A stretch of DNA of 64,000 bases, from assembly GCA_963841455.1 (NCBI GenBank), contig CAWJCU010000006.1:1-64000 (forward strand), written 5' to 3'. A program made the translations under genes and the position numbers. The stretch is from JAWVFM01 sp963841455 (GTDB lineage Bacteria > Actinomycetota > Thermoleophilia > Solirubrobacterales > 70-9). Every line of letters starts with the position of its first letter. Position 1 is the first letter of the stretch. This document shows positions 12,785 to 19,429 of the stretch, piece by piece. Below the pieces are notes generated by a model, which was given only the letters and a program-made list of their open reading frames with translations, did not search any database and was not told the origin of the DNA.

Positions 12785-14157
12785 TCCGCCGAACGCACGT
12801 CGGCGAGCGCCTGCCGGGCGAGCTCGAGCTGGCGGCCCACCGCAGCCGAGGCGGTCCCCCCCTCGGAGCTCTTCGATTCGATCCATCGCCGCTCAGCCAG
12901 GATCTCGTAGTAGGAGTCGTCGAGAAGCTCGGAGTGCTCGCGCAACTCCTCCGGGCCTATCTCCGAGAGCCGGCAGCCGCTCTCGGTCGCACTGCGGACC
13001 AACCCGCCCACCACCCCGTGGGCCTCGCGGAAGGGCATCCCCCTGCGGACGAGCAGGTCGGCGACATCGGTCGCCGCGAGCATCTCGTCGTCCGCCGCGG
13101 CGGCGAGGCGCTCGCGGTTGAACTCGAGCCCAGCAAGCAACTGCTCGGCGGCCTCGAGCGAGAGCTCTAGCGTGTCGACCGCGTCGAAGAGCGCCTCCTT
13201 GTCCTCCTGGAGGTCCTTCGAGTAGGCGAGCGGCAGCGCGTGGAGCACCCCGAGGAGCGTCGCCAGGTCGCCCGCCACGCGAGGAGCCTTGGCCCGCAGG
13301 AGCTCGGCGGCGTCGGGGTTCTTCTTCTGCGGCATGATGCTCGAGCCCGAGGAGAAGTCGTCAGCGGGCTCGCAGAAGCCGAACTCCTCGGTGGACCAGA
13401 GGACGATTTCGGCGCCGAGGCGCGAGAGATGGGTGGCGCAGATCGCAGCCGCCGCCAGGTAGTCGAGGGCGGCGTCGCGGCTGGCGACCGCGTCGATCGA
13501 GTTCGGCGTCGGACGCTCGAAGCCGAGCTCCAGCGCGGCCGCGCCCCGGTCGAGATCCCAGTCGACGCCCGCGAGAGCCCCGGAGCCGAGCGGCATCTCG
13601 GCCGCCGCGCGCCGCGCGGCCGCGAACCGGTCGGCGTCGCGGCGCAGCATCCAGAAGTAGGCGAGCAGATGGTGGCCGAGATAGACCGCCTGCGCGCGCT
13701 GGAGGTGCGTGTAGCCCGGCATCGGCCAGTCCGAGTGCCGTTCGGCAAGGTCGAGCAGGCGCTCCAGCAGAGCCGAGATCAGCTCGCGAGCGCGCTCGCA
13801 CCGGTCGCGTGCGTAGAGCGCCACGTCGGTGGCGACCTGGTCGTTTCGCGAGCGGGCGGTGTGGAGCTTGCCGCCGAGAGGCCCGGCGAGCTCGGTGAGC
13901 CTCCGCTCGATCGCCATGTGGATGTCCTCGTCCGCCTCGTCGACCTCGAAGTTGCCGGACTCGAGCTCAGCCGCCACCTGGTCGAGCCCGCGCCCGAGCT
14001 CGGCCAGCTCGCCGTCGTCGAGCACGCCGGCCTCGCGCAGCCGCACCGCATGCACCCTCGAGGCGCGGATGTCCTGCGGCCACAGTCGGATGTCGAACGA
14101 GATCGACGAGTTGAGGCGCGCGAAGAGCGAATGTTGGGGGTCGGGGAGCCGCGTCAT
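12781..14157 (-). CDS. argH: Argininosuccinate lyase
   Basis: Last step of arginine synthesis: splits argininosuccinate into arginine and fumarate. The 458 residues carry the fumarase/aspartase superfamily signature GSSIMPQKKNPD, the substrate-binding KLHTARSRNDQV segment and the PGYTHLQRAQ region. Length is normal and the frame is intact. It lies 37 bases past the DegT aminotransferase gene and is coupled to mpg downstream. No other arginine gene is in the window, so argH has been separated from the usual arg cluster. Confidence 0.96.
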   Translation of the reverse strand: MTRLPDPQHSLFARLNSSISFDIRLWPQDIRASRVHAVRLREAGVLDDGELAELGRGLDQVAAELESGNFEVDEADEDIHMAIERRLTELAGPLGGKLHTARSRNDQVATDVALYARDRCERARELISALLERLLDLAERHSDWPMPGYTHLQRAQAVYLGHHLLAYFWMLRRDADRFAAARRAAAEMPLGSGALAGVDWDLDRGAAALELGFERPTPNSIDAVASRDAALDYLAAAAICATHLSRLGAEIVLWSTEEFGFCEPADDFSSGSSIMPQKKNPDAAELLRAKAPRVAGDLATLLGVLHALPLAYSKDLQEDKEALFDAVDTLELSLEAAEQLLAGLEFNRERLAAAADDEMLAATDVADLLVRRGMPFREAHGVVGGLVRSATESGCRLSEIGPEELREHSELLDDSYYEILAERRWIESKSSEGGTASAAVGRQLELARQALADVRSAE

Positions 14158-14194
14158 GGTCGCGCCAGGATAGGCCTGGGCCGCCGCGCCGTCC

Positions 14195-15364
14195 TCAGGT
14201 CCAATCGCCGCGCAGCGCCTCGGTCAGCGCCTCGGCGACCCGATCGACCTCGCCTTCCTCCATCCGGCCGAAGAACGGCAGCGCGAGCGAGCGGGCTGCG
14301 ACGGCCTCGGCGACGGGAAACTCGCCGCCCTCGAAGCCGAACCGCTCGCGATAGAACGGCATCAGGTGGATGCACGGCAGGTAGGCCTTCGAGGCGACGC
14401 CCCGCTGCTCGAGATCGCCGATCACGGCGTCGCGATCGGCGCCGGCGGGCAGCTGCACGACGTAGACGAACCAGCTGCGTCGCTCGGCGCCGCGATCCTC
14501 GCATGGGAGTAGAAGACCATCCGGGTCCGCACCGTCGGCGCCCGCCGGGGCCCCGCCGAGGTCGGCCAGGCGCTCGCGATAGGCCGCCGCGACGCGCTCG
14601 CGGGACCCCAGCAGCTCGTCGACCCGCTCCAGCTGCCCGACGCCGATCGCGGCCGCAACGTCGCTCATCCGGTAGTTGAACCCGAGCCTGTCGTGGTCGA
14701 GCCAGCCCATGTCCGGAGCGCGCCCCTGATTCCGCTCGCTGCGAAGCGCCTCCGCCTCGCCGGCGTCCGCCGGCACGACCACGCCCCCCTCCCCCGTCGT
14801 GATCTGCTTGTTGGCGTAGAAGCCGAAGCAAGCGAGGTTGCCGCTCGCACCGACCCGCCGGCCCGCCCCGTCGACCGCGCCGAGGGCCTCGCACGCGTCC
14901 TCGAGGATGCCGAGGCCGCGCGACTCCACCAGGGCCTCGAGCTGGGCCAGCGGTGCCGGATAGCCGAACAGGTGCACGGGCAGGAACCCGGCTGACCTCT
15001 CCCCCATCGCCGCCTCGGCCGCGTCGGGATCGAGGTTGAGGGTCAGGGGATCGATGTCGCAGAAGACCGGCAATGCGCGCTCGTACAGCAGGCAGTTCGC
15101 CGAGGCGACGAAGCTCAGGGGCGAGGTGACGACCTCGTCGCCCTCGCCCCACCCCAGGCGTCGCACGCCCAGGTGAAGCGCCGCGGTGCCCGAGGAGGTC
15201 GCGACGGCGTCCTCCGTGCCCAAGAGGTCGGCGAACCCGGTCTCGAACCGCCCAAGGACCGGGCCGAGCGAGAGCCGGCCCGAGCGCAGCACCTCGAGCA
15301 CGAGCTCCTCCTCGCGCGGACCGACATCCGGCCTCGCTAGGGGAATCTCGGGCGAGTCGGGCAC
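14195..15364 (-). CDS. DegT/DnrJ/EryC1/StrS family PLP aminotransferase
   Basis: A fold-type I aminotransferase of the family that usually aminates keto-sugars for cell-surface polysaccharide or antibiotic synthesis. Visible motifs: IPLARPDVG near the start, the SGTAALHL phosphate-binding segment, HLFGYPA, EDACEALGA, and the PLP lysine in CFGFYANKQITTGEGG. About 389 residues, the family's normal length. The start is a GTG at 15364, two bases after the cimA stop, since no other start codon fits the conserved N-terminus. The sugar substrate cannot be told from sequence. Its place between cimA and argH in an amino-acid operon is odd, as no nucleotide-sugar gene is adjacent. Confidence 0.9.
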   Translation of the reverse strand: MPDSPEIPLARPDVGPREEELVLEVLRSGRLSLGPVLGRFETGFADLLGTEDAVATSSGTAALHLGVRRLGWGEGDEVVTSPLSFVASANCLLYERALPVFCDIDPLTLNLDPDAAEAAMGERSAGFLPVHLFGYPAPLAQLEALVESRGLGILEDACEALGAVDGAGRRVGASGNLACFGFYANKQITTGEGGVVVPADAGEAEALRSERNQGRAPDMGWLDHDRLGFNYRMSDVAAAIGVGQLERVDELLGSRERVAAAYRERLADLGGAPAGADGADPDGLLLPCEDRGAERRSWFVYVVQLPAGADRDAVIGDLEQRGVASKAYLPCIHLMPFYRERFGFEGGEFPVAEAVAARSLALPFFGRMEEGEVDRVAEALTEALRGDWT

Positions 15365-15366
15365 CT

Positions 15367-17040
15367 CTACCCGGTCCCGCTCGGAGACCCGCCGGCCCCG
15401 GACGCGAGAGCAGAATCGGAAGCCCGCGGCGTAGCCGTGGGCAAGGTATTCGAGGCGGAAGCGGAGGAGCCGGCGGGAGTTGTTCTGGGCTGGAAGGCGT
15501 ACTCGAGCGACTCCACAAGCGCCTCCCAGGAGGCCTCGATGATGTTCTCGGAGACGCCGATCGTGCCCCACGTCTCGGTGCCGTCGGACGAGTCGAGGAG
15601 CACCCGGGTCACCGCACCGGTTCCGTGGTGCTCGTCGAGGATCCGGACCTTGTAGTTCACGAGCTCGATTTCGGCGAGGTGCGGATGCAGCTCGGTGATC
15701 GCGTCGCGGAGAGCGCGGTCGAGGGCGTTCACGGGCCCGTTCCCCTCCGCGGTGCGTACGAAGCGGCGGTCGCCGATCCAGACCTTGATCGTCGCCTCCG
15801 TCTCGACCCCGCCGTCGGCGTGCTTCTCGGTGATCACCCGAAAGCTCTCGAGGCGGAAGAGCGACTCGTACGCCCCGGTCTCACGACGCAGGAGCAGCTC
15901 GAACGAGGCATCCGCTGCCTCGTAGTGGTAGCCGCGGTGCTCACGCTCCTTCACGGCCTCGACCGCGCTGCGAGCCCCGGTCGCGTCGAGCTCGATTCCG
16001 GCGCGTTCGGCGAGGCTCTCGACCGATCCCTTACCGGACAGCTCGGAGATGAGGACCTCCCGGCTGTTGCCGACGAGATCGGGGTCGACATGCTCGAACG
16101 TGCGCGCGTCGGCCTGCACGCCGGCGACGTGCATCCCGCCCTTGTGGGCGAACGCATTACGGCCGACGTAGGGCCGGTCGGGATCGGGCTGCTGATTGGT
16201 CAGCTCGTCGAGAAAGTGCGCCGTCTCGGTGAGAAGCTGCAGGCGATCGGCGGGCACGCACGCGTAGCCCATCTTGAGCTGGAGGGCAGGGAGGATCGAG
16301 ACCAGGTTGGCGTTGCCGCACCGCTCGCCGTAGCCGTTCATCGTTCCCTGTACGAGGCGCGCCCCCGCCTCGACGGCCGCGAGGGTGTTGGCGACCGCGC
16401 ACTCCGCGTCGTTGTGGGCGTGGATTCCCACCTCGACCTCGCCTTCGAGCTCCGCCACCACGGCGGCCGTCGCCGCCGCAACCTGGGGCGGCAGGCTCGA
16501 GCCGTTGGTGTCGCAGATGGTCACGTTCTCGGCTCCCGCCTCAGCGGCTGCGCGCAGGCAGTTGAGCGCGTAGGCCGGATCGTCCCGCCAGCCGTCGAAG
16601 AAGTGCTCGGCGTCGTAGATCACGCGCTTTCCCGCCTCGCGGCAGTACGCCACCGAGTCGCGGATCATCGCGAGGTTCTCCTCGCGGGAGACCCTCGTCA
16701 CCTTCTCGAGGTGCAGCGCCCAGGTCTTCCCGACGAGGGTGCAGACGGGAGCGAAGGTTCCGACGAGGCTTCGGAGCGCCTCATCGTCGGCGGAGGCGAC
16801 GTCGCGCCGCCTCGTCATGCCGAAGGCGCAGACGTAGGCGCCCTCGAGCTCGAGGTCTGCGAGCAGCTCGAACAGCTCGGCCTCCTTGGGGTTCGAGCTC
16901 GGGAAGCCCGCCTCCACGAAACCGATTCCGAGCCGGTCCAGCGCAGTGACGACGCGCGCCTTCTCGGCGGCGGACAGCGACATTCCCGGCCCCTGCATTC
17001 CATCGCGCAAGGTCGTGTCGTAGAGCTTTAGGTCGGTCAA
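15367..17040 (-). CDS. cimA: Citramalate synthase
   Basis: Condenses pyruvate and acetyl-CoA to (R)-citramalate, the threonine-independent entry to isoleucine. The HMGL-like TIM barrel starts with KLYDTTLRDGMQGPG and includes HAHNDAECAVAN and the NGYGERCGNANL metal-site region. A LeuA-type allosteric dimer domain follows, ending near residue 535. The last 25 or so residues are low-complexity. Group features (DAEHFFDG, YVGRNAFAHKGG) point to CimA rather than LeuA, and a separate leuA is present at 26.4-28.0 kb. I chose TTG 17040 because GGAAAGG lies 6 bases before it; a GTG at 17103 is the alternative. A mini-ORF and a strong hairpin precede it. Confidence 0.93.
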   Translation of the reverse strand: MTDLKLYDTTLRDGMQGPGMSLSAAEKARVVTALDRLGIGFVEAGFPSSNPKEAELFELLADLELEGAYVCAFGMTRRRDVASADDEALRSLVGTFAPVCTLVGKTWALHLEKVTRVSREENLAMIRDSVAYCREAGKRVIYDAEHFFDGWRDDPAYALNCLRAAAEAGAENVTICDTNGSSLPPQVAAATAAVVAELEGEVEVGIHAHNDAECAVANTLAAVEAGARLVQGTMNGYGERCGNANLVSILPALQLKMGYACVPADRLQLLTETAHFLDELTNQQPDPDRPYVGRNAFAHKGGMHVAGVQADARTFEHVDPDLVGNSREVLISELSGKGSVESLAERAGIELDATGARSAVEAVKEREHRGYHYEAADASFELLLRRETGAYESLFRLESFRVITEKHADGGVETEATIKVWIGDRRFVRTAEGNGPVNALDRALRDAITELHPHLAEIELVNYKVRILDEHHGTGAVTRVLLDSSDGTETWGTIGVSENIIEASWEALVESLEYAFQPRTTPAGSSASASNTLPTATPRASDSALASGAGGSPSGTG

Positions 17041-17077
17041 GTGATGCCTTTCCGGTTCGAGGGTGCGAGCGAGGTGT

Positions 17078-17097
17078 GCGCGGCGCTGACGCCGCGC
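17078..17097 (-). promoter_or_regulatory. Strong hairpin in the cimA leader
   Basis: A perfect 8-bp inverted repeat (GCGCGGCG / CGCCGCGC) with a four-base loop lies 37 bases before the cimA start. No T run follows on the minus strand, so a plain terminator is unlikely. It may be part of a cimA leader control together with the mini-ORF at 17111-17164. The function is inference. Confidence 0.4.
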
Positions 17098-17110
17098 GGC
17101 CACGGGGCGG

Positions 17111-17164
17111 TTACGCCGCCGCGGCGCTCCTAATTCGCTCGATGGCCCCGAACTTCCGACGCAT
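17111..17164 (-). CDS. Mini-ORF between ilvE and cimA, possible leader peptide
   Basis: The ilvE stop overlaps an ATG (TGATG) that opens a 17-codon frame, MRRKFGAIERIRSAAAA, ending at a TAA ahead of the cimA hairpin. It has two isoleucine codons close together, and cimA makes an isoleucine precursor. Two codons are weak evidence for attenuation, so this is a candidate only; it could be a chance frame. Confidence 0.25.
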   Translation of the reverse strand: MRRKFGAIERIRSAAAA

Positions 17165-18096
17165 CAACCGGTGACCTTACTCGGTTGTTCGACGAGGTCC
17201 AGCCACTCGGCGTACTCGGGGGCGCGCCCGTGCAGCGCGTCCTCGAACTTGGCCTGAATCTGGCGCGTGACCTCGCCCGGCTCGCCGAGCGAGTGGTCGT
17301 CGACCTCGCGGATCGGCACCAGCTCCGCGGCCGTGCCGACGAGGAACGCCTCCTCGGCGAGGTAGAGCTCCGAGCGCGCGATGTCTCGCTCGACGACCTT
17401 GTAGCCGAGATCCTCAGCGATCTGGATCACCGACTTCCTCGAGATGCCGTCGAGAATCGAGGCCGTGTGGCCGGGAGTCGCGACCTCGCCCTCGCGGACG
17501 ATGAAGATGTTCTCGCCGGAGCCCTCGCAGACCGTCCCGTTGTCCTCGAGCAGGATGGCCTCGTCGTAGCCGGCGTTCGCGGCCTCGGTTTTGGCGAGGA
17601 TCGAGTTCAGGTATTGACCCGACGCCTTCGCGTGCGGGATCAGGCCGTTGGGTGAGATCCGCCGCCAGGAAGACACCTTCGCGCGGACCCCTTGCTGCTT
17701 GGCCTCGTCGCCGAGGTAGGCGCCCCAGGGCCACACCGCGACCATGACCTCAATCGGGGCGCTCTTCGCGTAGAGCCCCATCTCGCCGTAGCCGCGGAAG
17801 GCGAGCGGGCGGATGTAGCAGCTGCGAAGCCCGTTCTTGCGGATCAGCTCGTGGGTCGCATCGCGGATCTCGGCCGCTGTGTACGGCAGCGGCAGGTAGT
17901 AGAGCTCGCCCGACTTCTGGAGCCTCGCGAGGTGCTCGCGATGGCGGAAGATCGCGGGCCCGCGATCGGTCTCATAGCACCGGATCCCCTCGAAGACCCC
18001 GGTCCCGTAGTGCAGGCCGTGGCTCAGCACGTGGACCTTCGCGTCGTCCCAGCGGACGAGCTCGCCGTTCATCCAGATCCACTCGGTCTTCTCCAT
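17164..18096 (-). CDS. ilvE: Branched-chain amino acid aminotransferase
   Basis: Transfers amino groups between glutamate and the keto acids of leucine, isoleucine and valine. It is a fold-type IV PLP enzyme of about 310 residues. The N-terminus has IWMNGELVRWDDAKVHVLSHGLHYG. The segment ASGQYLNSILAKTEA carries the substrate-pocket residues and precedes DEAILLED and GTVCEGSGENIF, both typical of BCAT. The PLP lysine lies in this central region. I chose ATG 18096 (MEKTEWIW); a TTG three codons upstream is possible. It stands 264 bases after leuB on the same strand and 123 bases before cimA. Confidence 0.95.
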   Translation of the reverse strand: MEKTEWIWMNGELVRWDDAKVHVLSHGLHYGTGVFEGIRCYETDRGPAIFRHREHLARLQKSGELYYLPLPYTAAEIRDATHELIRKNGLRSCYIRPLAFRGYGEMGLYAKSAPIEVMVAVWPWGAYLGDEAKQQGVRAKVSSWRRISPNGLIPHAKASGQYLNSILAKTEAANAGYDEAILLEDNGTVCEGSGENIFIVREGEVATPGHTASILDGISRKSVIQIAEDLGYKVVERDIARSELYLAEEAFLVGTAAELVPIREVDDHSLGEPGEVTRQIQAKFEDALHGRAPEYAEWLDLVEQPSKVTG

Positions 18097-18360
18097 GGCG
18101 CGCAAGTATGCCCGACGAGGGGCGCGTTGGCTAGGCCAAGCCCGGAGCTAAGTCGATCGGGCCGGCGTGATGCCGATTGTGTCCGCTATGCGGCCACTAA
18201 CCGCATCAGCGGCGCGCCGCGACTTTGAGAGTGAGGCTTGGTCCAAACGCGGCGGCCGTGGATCTAGCGCTTGGACTAGTCGAGTGAGCGGCCTGGTGTA
18301 CCGCCTGCGCTGGAGCCGACCGTCAACAAGACACAGATGGCCGACGAGCCGCGCCGCGTC
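18097..18360 (-). promoter_or_regulatory. leuB-ilvE intergenic region with a candidate operator
   Basis: This is the largest gap in the leu/ilv run (264 bases) and probably holds a separate ilvE promoter. The most regular element is the palindrome TTGGC-CTA-GCCAA (18127-18139, 30 bases upstream of the ilvE start). A CATACT at about 18103-18108 could be a -10. A weak hairpin (ATGCGG / CCGCAT) lies near 18188-18206. I see no tRNA, no T-box core and no leader peptide rich in branched-chain codons. The regulator is unknown. Confidence 0.35.
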
Positions 18361-19425
18361 TCAAAGCGACGCCAGCACCGCGTCCGTCATCTCCTCGGTG
18401 CCGACCGGCTGCTCGCCCTCCGCCGCGAGGTCCGCGGTGCGCAGGCCGCTCTCCAGGACGGACTCGACCGCCATCTCGACCCGGTCGGCGTCGGCCGCGC
18501 GATCGAGGCCATGGCGGAGCATCATCGCCACCGACAGGAACGTCGCCAGCGGGTTCGCGATCCCCTTCCCCGCGATGTCCGGCGCCGATCCGTGGACGGG
18601 CTCGAACATGCCTGGGCCTTCGCCTCCGAGACTGGCCGACGGCAACATGCCGAGCGAGCCCGTGAGCATCGCCGCCTCGTCGCTGAGGATGTCGCCGAAC
18701 ATGTTCTCGGTCAGGATCACGTCGAAGCGCCTCGGGGCCGCGACGAGCTGCATCGCGGCGTTGTCGACCAGGACGTGCTCGAGGTCGACGTCGGCGTAGT
18801 CGGCTGCGACGCCATTCACGACCTCGCGCCACAGACGCGAGGTCTCGAGCACGTTTGCCTTGTCGACCGACGTGACCCGCGGCGGCGAGCCACCGCGCCG
18901 CCGCGCGGACTCGAAGCCCACCCGCGCGATGCGCTCGATCTCCTCGACCGTGTAGACGCAGGCGTCGTGTGCCCGATCGCCCTCCCTCCCCTTGTCGCCG
19001 AAGTAGATGCCGCCGGTGAGCTCGCGGACCACGAGCAGGTCGGTGCCGGCGATCACATCACGGCGCAGCGGGCTCGCGCCGATCAGGGGCGCGAACGGGC
19101 GGGCCGGACGGAGGTTGGCGAACAGGCCGAGCCCCTTGCGGAGGCCCAGCAGCCCCTGCTCCGGGCGCGGCGCGTCGGGATCGGTGGTGTCCCATTTCGG
19201 CCCGCCGACAGCGCCCAGCAGCACCGCGTCGGCCTCGCGGCACGCGTCGAGCACCTCCTCGGTCAGCGCCGTTCCGTGCGCGTCGATCGACGCGCCGCCG
19301 ACGAGCTGCTCGCTGACCTCGAAATCGCCGATCGCCTCGAGGAGGCGGCGCGACGCGCCCACAACCTCGGGCCCTATGCCGTCGCCAGGAAGCGCGACGA
19401 TGCGAGGTGCCCAGGCACGAGCCAC
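18361..19425 (-). CDS. leuB: 3-isopropylmalate dehydrogenase
   Basis: Oxidises and decarboxylates 3-isopropylmalate to 2-oxoisocaproate with NAD+, the third leucine step. The 354-residue protein shows RIVALPGDGIGPEV at the start, the LLGAVGGPKWD segment, LLVVRELTGGIYFG, the metal/substrate DNAAMQL region and the NAD-site HGSAPDIAGKG. GTG 19425 starts the conserved N-terminus four bases after the phosphoesterase stop, so the two are in one transcript. Upstream in-frame codons lie inside the phosphoesterase gene and are not used. Confidence 0.96.
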   Translation of the reverse strand: MARAWAPRIVALPGDGIGPEVVGASRRLLEAIGDFEVSEQLVGGASIDAHGTALTEEVLDACREADAVLLGAVGGPKWDTTDPDAPRPEQGLLGLRKGLGLFANLRPARPFAPLIGASPLRRDVIAGTDLLVVRELTGGIYFGDKGREGDRAHDACVYTVEEIERIARVGFESARRRGGSPPRVTSVDKANVLETSRLWREVVNGVAADYADVDLEHVLVDNAAMQLVAAPRRFDVILTENMFGDILSDEAAMLTGSLGMLPSASLGGEGPGMFEPVHGSAPDIAGKGIANPLATFLSVAMMLRHGLDRAADADRVEMAVESVLESGLRTADLAAEGEQPVGTEEMTDAVLASL

Positions 19426-19429
19426 GGCG

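Noticed and set aside
15400..15440. Hairpin CCCGCGGC-GTA-GCCGTGGG near the end of cimA as another copy of the double-hairpin repeat
   Set aside because: The linker and first hairpin are missing and it lies inside the cimA coding region, so the resemblance is not sufficient.
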